Assembly: GCF_000265365.1 (NCBI RefSeq)
Contig: NC_018011.1
Span: forward strand, 1-64,000
Direction of reading: 5' to 3'
DNA length: 64,000 nt
Source of the DNA: Alistipes finegoldii DSM 17242
GTDB taxonomy: Bacteria > Bacteroidota > Bacteroidia > Bacteroidales > Rikenellaceae
The notes beneath the pieces were generated by a model. That model was not told where the DNA came from, did not search any database, and saw only the letters and a list, made by a program, of their open reading frames with translations. The stretch's first letter is position 1, and each line of letters begins with the position of its first letter. This document shows positions 8,685-16,423 of this stretch, piece after piece. A program made the translations under genes and the position numbers.

Positions 8685-9143
8685 GGCTTTGAAGAGCAGC
8701 CTGCCGAAAGACGGCGATTTCCGCACAGTGACAGCAGGCAGATAGCGGAGGCTCCGAACAACAACGGGAAGTTCCGGCAGCGCTATTTCGCAGGGACGCC
8801 CAAAAAAGCGACAAAAAGCTCTGACAGCACCATTTGCAAGGACATACTGAAAAATAATGGGAAACGCTCTGTCGGCACTTTTTTGCGAAACGTATCGAAA
8901 GTCCGACGGCCTATTTTGTGGGGGGGGGCTATAAACAACGAGGAGCGACAAACACGGCGAATTAAGCAGGAGGGTATAGCGCCAATGCTTTTTCGGGGTA
9001 TATATGAACGCAGGGCCATGTAAACCTTCTGTCGATCGGGTTGGACCACGGTGATCTTGTCGATCCCAAGCGTCACGGCTTACGGCGCATCCTCGTGAAA
9101 GATCCTCACGGGACTAAACTAAGAAACTTTAAAAGATAAATAT
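8685..9143. other. 459-bp spacer without a recognisable gene
   Basis: No convincing coding sequence is seen on either strand. The minus-strand frame 8783-9076 reads smoothly but matches no family I know. A run of nine G lies at 8920-8928. The stretch near 9040-9129 could encode a short tail on either strand (for example RRILVKDPHGTKL on +), suggesting decayed coding DNA. I found no tmRNA or RNase P signature. Confidence 0.4.
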
Positions 9144-9530
9144 ATGGCATCCATTTTTTCACGCATTATCGCAGGCGAAATACCTTCCTATAAGGTCGCC
9201 GAAGACGAAAACTATTACGCCTTTCTGGATATCAATCCGCTGACGAAAGGGCACACGCTGGTCGTACCGAAAAAGGAAATAGACTACATTTTCGACCTCG
9301 ACGATCAGACATTGGCAGGCATGATGCTGTTCGCCAAAAAAGTCGCAGGTAAAATCAAGCAGGAAATAGCGTGTTCCAGAGTCGCAGTGGTGGTTTTAGG
9401 GCTTGAAGTGCCGCATGCGCACATCCATCTGATCCCCATTAAGAGCGAAAACGACGTGGATTTTCACCGGGAAAAGCTCAAATTGACTCCGGAAGAGTTC
9501 GAAGAAATCGCAACAAAACTTTCGAAATAG
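9144..9530 (+). CDS. HIT family nucleotide-binding protein
   Basis: A 128-residue histidine-triad protein. These are AMP-lysine or dinucleotide hydrolases acting in the cytoplasm. The triad HAHIH is at residues 91-95 in VPHAHIHLIP. The N-terminal fold pattern FSRIIAGEIPSYKVAED and the strand YAFLDINPLTKGHTLVVPKK are characteristic. The ATG at 9144 gives full length. A hairpin terminator follows at 9563. Neighbouring sequence upstream is not coding, so it is probably monocistronic. Confidence 0.94.
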   Translation: MASIFSRIIAGEIPSYKVAEDENYYAFLDINPLTKGHTLVVPKKEIDYIFDLDDQTLAGMMLFAKKVAGKIKQEIACSRVAVVVLGLEVPHAHIHLIPIKSENDVDFHREKLKLTPEEFEEIATKLSK

Positions 9531-9562
9531 GCAGCTGTTTACAATTATATAAACAACTGAAA

Positions 9563-9601
9563 AATAGGCGGGTATTGGGTTATTAACACTATCCGCCTAT
9601 T
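9563..9601 (+). terminator. Terminator after the HIT gene
   Basis: Arms AATAGGCGG and CCGCCTATT pair perfectly, with further weak pairing towards the loop. T-rich sequence (GTTTATTT) follows. Confidence 0.75.
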
Positions 9602-10189
9602 GTTTATTTAACATAATATATCGCCAATCAACGAAAGCTAATAATTCAGGCGATTATCCGTCGGAAATCCGTTAAAAAAATCAAAATTTTCCTAAAATAG
9701 GGTGGTGAATTTACACTTGTAAATACACAATGGAGGAAGTATTTCCATTTGTAATTACACTTGTAAATACACAAGCGTCGATACATGTGTTAATATATCC
9801 ATTTGTAAATAATAGGCAGACTGGCTCTAAATAGCGTTCCACGCATAATCGAGGAGGTGTCAAATGGTTAAACATTGGAGATTAATTCAATTATAACCAA
9901 TGAATTACAATAATTATATACAACTCTAATTGATATATGCAAATATAGCCTGTCGGGAATAGGGGAGTATTGCATACACATGGACATCATACAGCATAGA
10001 CTTACTAATATCCAGCTATTTAAAGTAAAATATATCAACTAATACATGATATCAACCACCGGAGGTAGATTTAACAATATTCCCTTCGTTACACTTGTAA
10101 ACTTTTTCAACACTTATTAACATTTTACAAATGCAAAAATTACTTGTTTTACAAAAAACAAATATTTATATTTGTAAAAAATTCTGTTG
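9602..10189 (+). promoter_or_regulatory. AT-rich region with repeated TTACACTTGTAAA-like sites
   Basis: This 590-bp gene-free stretch is far richer in A and T than its surroundings. An exact 20-mer, TTACACTTGTAAATACACAA, occurs at 9711-9730 and 9755-9774. Related sites are CCATTTGTAATTACA (9745-9759), CCATTTGTAAATAAT (9799-9813), TTACACTTGTAAA (10089-10101), the inverted TTTTACAAATG (about 10123-10133), and an inverted pair TTTTACAAA ... TTTGTAAAA overlapping the promoter of the XRE gene (10148-10178). The core is the near-palindrome TTTGTAAA/TTTACAAA. The simplest reading is an operator array for the downstream regulator. Confidence 0.6.
10167..10174 (+). promoter_or_regulatory. -7 box of the XRE gene
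   Basis: TATATTTG fits TAnnTTTG, with a TTG about 20 bases upstream as the likely -33 contact. The box overlaps a TTTGTAAA half-site, so binding there would repress the promoter. Confidence 0.65.
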
Positions 10190-10657
10190 ATGAGGGAAAA
10201 ATTGCTCGATTTGATGAAAAATGAAGGATTGAAGCCAAGCCAGCTCGCCGAGCTGCTGGGAATCAATCCCGCCGGAATCTCCCATATTCTCGCCGGACGC
10301 AACAAACCGGGCTTCGATCTGCTGCAAAAGATTCTCCGGAGGTTTCCCCGGATCAACCCGGATTGGCTGCTGCTCGACTCGGATAAGATGTACCGCGACG
10401 AGCCGCCGGCCCAATCGTCAGCTCCGCAGCCGATGAGCCAGCCCGCGTCGCCCGGCGGCGACCTTTTCGGCCTTGTCTCCTCCGGTCGGCATCCGCTTGA
10501 AGAAAAACGGCAGCCGGAAACGGCGGAAAACGAAACCGACGATCCGGCACCGCAACGACAGCTCCCGGCAGCATTGTTTACCGCTAACGTCAAACGGATC
10601 GTCGTGCTATATGACGATCAGACCTTCGAAAGTTTTACGCCGACGACAAAGCGTTAA
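10190..10657 (+). CDS. XRE-family helix-turn-helix regulator
   Basis: A 155-residue protein. Residues 1-60 are a Cro/C1-type HTH (LKPSQLAELLGINPAGISHILAG). Residues 65-130 are a Pro/Gln/Glu-rich linker that looks disordered. The C-terminus (NVKRIVVLYDDQTFESF) is a short conserved strand motif seen in a Bacteroidales regulator group. There is no S24 peptidase domain, so it is not a LexA-type switch. The start is the ATG at 10190 rather than the TTG directly before it. Several TTTGTAAA-type sites upstream suggest autoregulation. Confidence 0.8.
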   Translation: MREKLLDLMKNEGLKPSQLAELLGINPAGISHILAGRNKPGFDLLQKILRRFPRINPDWLLLDSDKMYRDEPPAQSSAPQPMSQPASPGGDLFGLVSSGRHPLEEKRQPETAENETDDPAPQRQLPAALFTANVKRIVVLYDDQTFESFTPTTKR

Positions 10658-10809
10658 AAAAATTCATACGGGCTGCGGGACGGAATACTCGATTCTCAGA
10701 GCGTAAAAAAACCGGCTTCCGGTATATTCCAAGGTAACGGAACCGGACAAGAAATTGCGGCGAAATCGCAGACAATCCAATCCCGACCACCCACCGACAA
10801 CAAATTAAC

Positions 10810-10833
10810 AAGGCAGGTTTAAAAACCTGCCTT
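10810..10833. terminator. Perfect inverted repeat between convergent genes
   Basis: AAGGCAGGTTT and AAACCTGCCTT form an 11-bp stem with a 2-base loop. It lies between the convergent XRE gene and thioesterase gene. The stem ends in A/T tracts on both strands, so it may act in both directions. Confidence 0.6.
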
Positions 10834-10897
10834 ACTTGCACATGGCGCAAATTTGGCCGCCTTAACTTGCAACCGGCGCAAACATCAACTTGCCGCC

Positions 10898-11392
10898 TTA
10901 TTTATTCAACGGATTTTCTTCGGCCGCTTCGACGCCGCAATCGCAAAAATGGAATTCCGAACGCGCCTTGTCCGGGGGAAACAGGAAATAAACGCATACG
11001 GCCTCCGTGCACAACACTTCGTGCCGGTCATAGATGCGGACTTCGATCTCAACGATGTTGCGACGCTGCCGACGCACGGAAGCCCGCAAAACGATATGGT
11101 CATCAGTCGTGTGAATCGGCTTGTGATAGCGGACCTCCATCTTCGAAGTAACGCCGCTCGTCTGAAACTTCCGGAATACGACCCAGCTGCTGATCTCGTC
11201 GGCCAGCGTTGCCTGAATGCCTCCGTGCAGCGTATTCACCCAACCTTGGTATTCGGGACGAGGATGCCAGACGCTCACGATTTCATCGCCGTTTTCGTAA
11301 AATTCCATCCGCAGTCCCTGCGGACTGTTCGGATCGCAGCCGTAGCAATGGTAACCGTCCATGCCGCGCCAAGGATTCGTTATCTTCTTCAT
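10898..11392 (-). CDS. PaaI-type hotdog thioesterase
   Basis: A 164-residue hotdog-fold protein that probably hydrolyses acyl-CoA or acyl-carrier thioesters. The active-site loop HGGIQATLADEISSWV follows the pattern HGG(x)4-5(D/E) of the PaaI/YbgC-like families. The N-terminus has paired Cys (YHCYGCDPNSPQGL), typical of a widespread subgroup. The C-terminal CDCGVEAAEENP is a lineage-specific tail. It runs opposite to the XRE gene. A -7 box (TATCTTTG on the minus strand at 11473-11480) lies about 80 bases upstream. Confidence 0.88.
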   Translation of the reverse strand: MKKITNPWRGMDGYHCYGCDPNSPQGLRMEFYENGDEIVSVWHPRPEYQGWVNTLHGGIQATLADEISSWVVFRKFQTSGVTSKMEVRYHKPIHTTDDHIVLRASVRRQRRNIVEIEVRIYDRHEVLCTEAVCVYFLFPPDKARSEFHFCDCGVEAAEENPLNK

Positions 11393-11786
11393 AATATGCT
11401 ATTCGATCGTTGCGGTGCGGACCGAATCTGTTCCGTGATCTGAGAATCGGTTCCGAAATCGGCCCGGTATAACAAAGATAGCCATTTTCCCGCGAATCTC
11501 ACCGTCTTCGGCAATGCAAATCCGGTTCATTTCATCCGGAATATTATTCAATCCCGACAACAAAGTCACAGGGAGGAATCAACCTCCTTGGCGCAATGTT
11601 TGGTGTAATATTCACATTATGTTAAATTATTGCAAATAGAAGGTCTATTTTATTCATAATCGAATCTTTATACACTATTACATCCCGATTATTCGGCAAA
11701 TTGAGCATATAAGCGCTATCCCGCAATCGGACGATATATAACTTCACCGAATTTTTGCTACTTTTGCAATATCAAATCCGGAACAA
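11393..11786. other. 394-bp divergent intergenic region
   Basis: No gene is seen. The region holds the minus-strand -7 box at 11473-11480 (TATCTTTG) for the thioesterase gene and the plus-strand -7 box at 11759-11766 (TACTTTTG) for the CPBP gene. The middle, about 11600-11700, is AT-rich without a repeat that I can see. Confidence 0.5.
11759..11766 (+). promoter_or_regulatory. -7 box for the CPBP/metal-ABC operon
   Basis: TACTTTTG matches TAnnTTTG and lies 20 bases before the ATG at 11787. Confidence 0.6.
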
Positions 11787-12581
11787 ATGGCTGAAAATGA
11801 CAGCTGTATAAAACGCTCGGCAATTATCCTGACGGCTTTCGGGCTGTTCTTCGTGACGTGGTATTTCAACCTCGGCGTTCGGCCATTTGCAAATTTCATA
11901 TCTACTTGCAAATCAATTCACTACATATTGCATTACCTGATTGCGAGTATAATTCCGGCAGCGGCGCTTCTGTTGCTGCACCGACCCGATACCATATTAT
12001 ATAGGCTCGGACTGACGCACGGATTCGGCCGGGGATTGCTCTTCGGAGTGCTGAGTACGGTCCCCATGTTTGCCGGCTATGCGGTCATCGGCAGTTTCAA
12101 CCGGGAAACGCCGCCGGATCACATGTTTACGTTCATAGTCGTCGCGGGATTCTTCGAGGAGCTGATTTTCAGAGGTTTCGTATTCGGAGAGCTGTTCCGG
12201 ACAGCCCGTTGGGGATTTCTGCCGGCAGCGACGCTGACGGCTTTGGCATTCGGATCGCTGCATCTGTATCAGGGTGACGACCTGATTTCCGCATCGGCAG
12301 CTTTCGGCGTCACGACTGCCGGAAGCATCTTTTTCAGTTGGATCTATGTGGAATCGGAGAACAATCTGTGGAGCGTAATCTGGCCGCATACGCTGATGAA
12401 CGCGCCGTGGATGCTGTTCAGCGGGAGCGGGAGCGGCGCAGTCGGCGGATTGTGGGCGAACAGCCTCCGCCTGTGCACGCTGCTGATCGCAATCGCATTA
12501 GTCGTCATATACAAGAAACGGAAGGGACTACCCTACCATATTTCAGGAAAAACACTGATAATCAACAGACAATATGTATAA
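11787..12581 (+). CDS. CPBP-family intramembrane metalloprotease
   Basis: A 264-residue membrane protein with about seven hydrophobic segments. The CPBP (Rce1/ABI-like) motifs are present: EExxxR at E124-E125-R129 (FEELIFRGFVFGE), FGSLHLYQ with its His, and a third His in WPHTLMN. These residues coordinate the catalytic water or metal in the family. Bacterial members are linked to peptide maturation or bacteriocin self-immunity, but the substrate here is unknown. The stop overlaps the start of the metal-binding protein gene by 8 bases, so expression is coupled to it. Confidence 0.88.
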   Translation: MAENDSCIKRSAIILTAFGLFFVTWYFNLGVRPFANFISTCKSIHYILHYLIASIIPAAALLLLHRPDTILYRLGLTHGFGRGLLFGVLSTVPMFAGYAVIGSFNRETPPDHMFTFIVVAGFFEELIFRGFVFGELFRTARWGFLPAATLTALAFGSLHLYQGDDLISASAAFGVTTAGSIFFSWIYVESENNLWSVIWPHTLMNAPWMLFSGSGSGAVGGLWANSLRLCTLLIAIALVVIYKKRKGLPYHISGKTLIINRQYV

Positions 12582-13479
12582 AAAACTCGTTTTCATATTT
12601 ATTGCAGCGCTGATGGGCGCTTGCACGCCCCGCCAGCAGGCGGACGAAAAGACATTGTATGTCTCGATCCTCCCGCTCCGCAGTCTCGTGGAGGAAATCG
12701 TGGGCGACGACTTCAAGATCGAAGTGCTGGTACCTCTCGGCGCAAGTCCCGAAACGTTCGAACCGACGCCCCGGCAGTTCATCGGGCTGAACCGGGCGGA
12801 GATGATCTTCAACGTTGGACTCATCGACTTCGAAACCACGCTGTTATCCAAGATCGAGGAGCGCGGCAAGGTCGTGAATCTCAGTCAGGGCATAGAACTG
12901 ATCGCCGGCAGTTGTTCGCACGCTTGCACGCATGCGGAGCAGGAGACATCCGGCGGACACGGCACCTCCCACGCCGAAACCCACAACCATAGCCACGCTC
13001 ACGGCGTCGATCCCCACGTATGGACATCGCCCCGCGCATTGCAGAAAATGGCGCAGAACGCTTATGCGGCCATTCGCCGGGCATATCCCGACTCGGTGAA
13101 GTACGAAACGAATTACAAACGACTGCAGGCCGATTTACGGGCGCTGGACGCCCGCACCGGCGAGAAGATCGCGCAGAGCGGCATCGAATACTTCATCATC
13201 TACCACCCCGCCCTCACCTATTACGCAAGGGATTACGGCATCCGGCAGGTGGCGATCGAAGCAGACGGCAAGGAACCTTCGGCCAAGCAGCTGACGCAGG
13301 TCATCCGTCAGGCCCGTGAGGACGGCGTACGGCGCATCCTCTATCAAAGTCAGTTTCCGGCATCCGCCGTGGAGATCATCGCACGCGACATCGACGCTGA
13401 ATATGTCGAAGTGGACCCGCTGCGCGAAGATGCGATCGCCAATATCGACGCGATAACCGACATAATCACGCGGCGATGA
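12574..13479 (+). CDS. Zinc/manganese ABC transporter substrate-binding protein (ZnuA-like)
   Basis: A 301-residue cluster-9 metal-binding lipoprotein. The signal peptide ends in ALMGAC (Cys16). The family pattern includes LVPLGASPETFEPTPRQ, FNVGLIDFE and, after the loop, GVDPHVWTSPR and FIIYHPALTYYARDYGI. The metal site is expected from His and Asp/Glu residues in these motifs. A Cys- and His-rich loop at about residues 115-149 (CSHACTHAEQ ... HNHSHAHG) is the usual zinc-sensing loop. It overlaps the CPBP gene by 8 bases and the ATPase gene by 4 bases. Confidence 0.92.
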   Translation: MYKKLVFIFIAALMGACTPRQQADEKTLYVSILPLRSLVEEIVGDDFKIEVLVPLGASPETFEPTPRQFIGLNRAEMIFNVGLIDFETTLLSKIEERGKVVNLSQGIELIAGSCSHACTHAEQETSGGHGTSHAETHNHSHAHGVDPHVWTSPRALQKMAQNAYAAIRRAYPDSVKYETNYKRLQADLRALDARTGEKIAQSGIEYFIIYHPALTYYARDYGIRQVAIEADGKEPSAKQLTQVIRQAREDGVRRILYQSQFPASAVEIIARDIDAEYVEVDPLREDAIANIDAITDIITRR

Positions 13480-14246
13480 ATCTGGTAACGCTACGCGACG
13501 TCGGCGTCGCATACGACGGCTACGAAGCCCTGCAGCACGTCGATCTGGAGATTGCGAAAAACGACTTTCTGGGTGTCATCGGCCCGAACGGCGGCGGCAA
13601 GACGACCCTTGTGAAGGCGATTCTGGGCACGGTGCCCCATACCGGAGAGGTGCGGCTCGCACCCGAACTGTTCCGGGACAAGGAGCGGCTGATCGGCTAC
13701 ATGCCCCAGCTATCGGATTTCGACCGCACGTTCCCCATCTCGGTGCTCGAAGTGGTATTGTCGGGTTTGCAGGGGCACAAGGGAATTTTCAGCCGCTATA
13801 CGAAAGCCGACCGCGCAAAAGCACTCGGCCTGCTGGAAACGGCGGGCGTGGCCGATACGGCCCGCAACCCTATCGGCGAAGTTTCGGGCGGCCAGATGCA
13901 GCGGGCGCTGCTGTGCAGAGCCGTCATTTCCGATCCCAAACTGCTGATTCTGGACGAGCCGGCCAACTTCGTGGACAACAAATTCGAAAACGAACTCTAC
14001 CGCACGCTGCACGAACTGAACCGCCGCATGGCAATCGTCATGGTGTCGCACGACATCGGCACCATCTCAAGCGTCGTGAAGGAGATCGTCTGCGTGAACC
14101 GCCGTGTACACCGCCACCGCTCGAACATCATCACCGAAGAGCAGCTGCGCAACTACGACTGCCCCATCCAGCTCGTGTCGCACGGGCACATTCCCCACAC
14201 GGTGCTGGAGCATCATCCGGGCGACTGCTGTTGCGACCACGAATAA
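13476..14246 (+). CDS. Metal ABC transporter ATP-binding protein (ZnuC-like)
   Basis: A 256-residue ABC ATPase. Walker A is GPNGGGKTT, the signature motif is VSGGQMQRALL, Walker B is LLILDEP, and the switch His is in MVSHD. The sequence fits the zinc/manganese importer group and the genetic coupling to the substrate-binding gene supports it. The C-terminus ends in HHPGDCCCDHE, a likely metal-binding tail. The expected membrane permease (ZnuB) is not next in line: a terminator follows, then an unrelated gene on the other strand. The permease must lie elsewhere or be missing. Confidence 0.93.
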   Translation: MNLVTLRDVGVAYDGYEALQHVDLEIAKNDFLGVIGPNGGGKTTLVKAILGTVPHTGEVRLAPELFRDKERLIGYMPQLSDFDRTFPISVLEVVLSGLQGHKGIFSRYTKADRAKALGLLETAGVADTARNPIGEVSGGQMQRALLCRAVISDPKLLILDEPANFVDNKFENELYRTLHELNRRMAIVMVSHDIGTISSVVKEIVCVNRRVHRHRSNIITEEQLRNYDCPIQLVSHGHIPHTVLEHHPGDCCCDHE

Positions 14247-14247
14247 A

Positions 14248-14276
14248 AAGCGCGTTCCCCGGCGGGGAACGCGCTT
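14248..14276 (+). terminator. Strong hairpin after the ABC ATPase gene
   Basis: AAGCGCGTTCCCC and GGGGAACGCGCTT form a perfect 13-bp stem with a 3-base loop, directly after the stop codon. T-rich sequence follows. Confidence 0.85.
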
Positions 14277-14347
14277 AATTTATAGACCGGCCTCCATCCG
14301 CGAGCGTTTATGCGCTCTCGGCCCGATACCGGAAATCGGACAACGGC

Positions 14348-14638
14348 TTATTTCTTCGCCTCGTTGATCTTGCTCAGCTTCTCGAAAAGCTTGTCATAAG
14401 CCTCCACCATCTCGACGCGCAGAGCGGCGAAATGCTTGCGGACGAGCGAACGGTTGTGCGGCTCGGCGGGATTGTTGGCCTTCGTGAAGAGATCGTTGCG
14501 GACGGCAACGGCCTCCTGCATCACTTCGAAAACCTCCTTTTCCTTCGAAGGCTGGAAGCAGATCGCCATATCGCAGTCGAAAACCACCTCTTCCAGACGG
14601 TAGTCGATCTCCTTTTTCAGGTTCCTTAAATTTGCCAT
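14348..14638 (-). CDS. Conserved hypothetical protein (Bacteroidales)
   Basis: A 96-residue, largely helical, charged cytoplasmic protein. It begins MANLRNLKKEIDYRLEEVVF and contains CDMAICFQPSKEKEVFEVMQ and a conserved-looking NNPAEPHNRSLVRKH. I take the start at 14638 because a -7 box on this strand (TACCTTTG at 14669-14676) lies just upstream and would exclude the longer frame that opens at 14698. Proteins like this occur across Bacteroidales, but I know no function for them. Confidence 0.75.
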   Translation of the reverse strand: MANLRNLKKEIDYRLEEVVFDCDMAICFQPSKEKEVFEVMQEAVAVRNDLFTKANNPAEPHNRSLVRKHFAALRVEMVEAYDKLFEKLSKINEAKK

Positions 14639-14748
14639 ATCATTGTGCGTTTTAAAAATTTGCTCCGACAAAGGTACGAAAAGCTTTCGGATTATCAAAC
14701 GTTTTATGCCCTACGCCGCTGAAATAATCCCCGCCGGCCCATGCAAAA

Positions 14749-14777
14749 AAAAAGGATTCCGCATGCGGAATCCTTTT
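14749..14777. terminator. Bidirectional terminator palindrome
   Basis: AAAAAGGATTCCGC and GCGGAATCCTTTTT form a nearly perfect palindrome with A- and T-runs on both sides. It lies just after the stop codon of the minus-strand OmpA-like gene and most likely ends it. Confidence 0.85.
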
Positions 14778-14794
14778 TACCGTATTATTCGGCC

Positions 14795-15712
14795 TTACAT
14801 CTTTTCCAACTCCCTGTAACTCTTTTTGGCGGCTTTAGCCTCCTGCCGGGCCGCCTTGCGGGCTGCTCGCTCCTGCTCCCGGACGATTTTCTTCGCTTCG
14901 CGGAGCTCCTTTTTATAATCGACATCCGATCCGGGCATTTCGACGATGATGCCCGTTATCGACTCGTCGATCACCTCGCATCCGCAGGGTTCGCAGACGG
15001 GCTGCGGCGCGGGTTTGGGCCGGGGAATCATCGTGCGCTGCTCGACGACGCTGCCTTCGCCGTAATTGATCGTCAGTTCGACCCGGCGGAGCGGCGGAAG
15101 GATATTCTTTTTCATATAGTTCCATGCCGAAGGCATCTTTTTGAGCGCCAGCTCCTTGGCATCAGGCGACCGGCTGCCGTCGAGGATATCCAGCACGGAC
15201 TGTTTGTCGGGCACCTCCGACTTGGCGACCAATGAGCGGCACATCTCCCAATCTTCGGCGACGGCATTGACCGTCACGTCGTACTTATTTGAAAAACCAT
15301 ACTTTCGATCGACGTAATTCTTGAAATCCTGCGCTCGGTTCCGGGCCAGCGTCTCGTTGAATTTCAGCGGACCGTCGGGCGACGAATATCCCGTGATCTC
15401 GACCGATTTGACCCTCATCAGCGTGTCTTTCATCAGGTTGCCGACGAAGTCGTCCAGATCGCCGAGCTCCCGCGAATTGCCGTCGAGCGTCGAGGAGAGT
15501 TTCGCCAGATTGATCTGGTAGCGGACCGAGTAGTCGGTGTCGCCGGGACGTTTGACGATGAACCTGCGGACGAGATAATCGCCGTCGGTGGTCTCCGACA
15601 GCATCACGGTATCGGCCGCAGGCACCGGCGCCGCGCTCCTGACTTGGGCCGTCGCTCCGGCAGCGGCACACAACGCAAGAGATAGAGCGAATGTTGTAAA
15701 GATTGTTTTCAC
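14795..15712 (-). CDS. Exported OmpA-like/DUF3868-type protein
   Basis: A roughly 305-residue periplasmic or outer-membrane-associated protein. A signal peptide (MKTIFTTFALSLALC ... ATAQ) supports the GTG start at 15712; an in-frame TTG at 15754 is less likely. A central OmpA-like segment (VEITGYSSPDGPLKFNETLA, then RAQDFKNYVDRKYG) resembles the peptidoglycan-binding fold found with fimbrial DUF3868 proteins. The C-terminus is an Arg/Lys/Ala/Glu-rich helix (about 265-305) that could be a coiled coil. An IS element sits directly upstream, 127 bases before the start, and may have replaced its native control region. Confidence 0.7.
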   Translation of the reverse strand: MKTIFTTFALSLALCAAAGATAQVRSAAPVPAADTVMLSETTDGDYLVRRFIVKRPGDTDYSVRYQINLAKLSSTLDGNSRELGDLDDFVGNLMKDTLMRVKSVEITGYSSPDGPLKFNETLARNRAQDFKNYVDRKYGFSNKYDVTVNAVAEDWEMCRSLVAKSEVPDKQSVLDILDGSRSPDAKELALKKMPSAWNYMKKNILPPLRRVELTINYGEGSVVEQRTMIPRPKPAPQPVCEPCGCEVIDESITGIIVEMPGSDVDYKKELREAKKIVREQERAARKAARQEAKAAKKSYRELEKM

Positions 15713-15840
15713 GCAAATAATAGTGTTGGTTAATTCCTGCCGCACAACTCGCAAGATTCATACCACGGTTGAGCACTAAATATTTATGGCCGCAGCGGCA
15801 AGCGGAAGGGATAATAAAAAAGAGGAAGATCGTTGTACTG

Positions 15841-15875
15841 CACCCCAAAAGTTGGACACTTTTGGGGTGTTTTTT
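15841..15875 (+). terminator. Hairpin formed by the IS left end
   Basis: CACCCCAAAAG and CTTTTGGGGTG pair perfectly over 11 bp with a 7-base loop and are followed by six T. The hairpin uses the left terminal repeat itself. It lies immediately before orfA and can stop transcription entering from outside, or sequester the start. Confidence 0.8.
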
Positions 15876-16400
15876 ATGAAATATAATTATGAGATTCGTT
15901 TAAAGGCCGTAAAACTGGTACTCGAAGGCGGACTTTCGGTTAGGGAAGCCGGATGTCACTTGGGCTGTGGCCGCTCGCAAGTTCACTTGTGGGTAACATT
16001 ATTCGAGCGCCATGGCCTTGCCGGCCTTAAGCTGCGCCACGGTAGCTACAGTGCAGAATTTAAGTTGTCAGTTTTGAAGCATATGCACCAAAATCATCTA
16101 TCTTTGCTGGAGACAGCAGTGCATTTCGGCATTCCGGGCCCTTTTGTTATTCGTCAATGGGAGCGGCTCTATCAAAACCAAGGTGCTGAAGGCCTGCGGC
16201 GTAAACCGCAAAGAAGGAGGCCGGCCATGAGTAAATCGAAGACTAAAAAAGTCAAACTCAAAACGACTCCGCACGAAGAGTTGCTTAAGGAACTGGAGTA
16301 TCTTCGTGCCGAGAATGCTTACTTAAAAAAATTGCAGGCCTTAGTCGAGGAGCGCATTGTCCGCGAGAGCGGGAAAGAGCCCAAGCCATCGAAGGACTAA
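15876..16400 (+). CDS. IS3-family transposase OrfA
   Basis: A 174-residue DNA-binding subunit. It has two helix-turn-helix segments (KYNYEIRLKAVKLVLEGGLS, and SAEFKLSVLKHMHQNHLSLL) that recognise the terminal repeats. A Lys-rich linker (about 120-140) and a C-terminal leucine-zipper-like helix (EELLKELEYLRAENAYLKKL) mediate multimer formation. An A7 slippery run at 16325-16331 is in the zero-frame phase TTA AAA AAA near the zipper end, as expected for -1 frameshifting into OrfB. The ATG at 15876 is preferred over the upstream frame, which crosses the terminal repeat. Confidence 0.93.
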   Translation: MKYNYEIRLKAVKLVLEGGLSVREAGCHLGCGRSQVHLWVTLFERHGLAGLKLRHGSYSAEFKLSVLKHMHQNHLSLLETAVHFGIPGPFVIRQWERLYQNQGAEGLRRKPQRRRPAMSKSKTKKVKLKTTPHEELLKELEYLRAENAYLKKLQALVEERIVRESGKEPKPSKD

Positions 16401-16423
16401 GGCCGCAGTGCCGGCTTTCAGTA

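Noticed and set aside
8685..9143. tmRNA or RNase P RNA gene
   Set aside because: None of the conserved terminal or core sequences of either RNA is seen.
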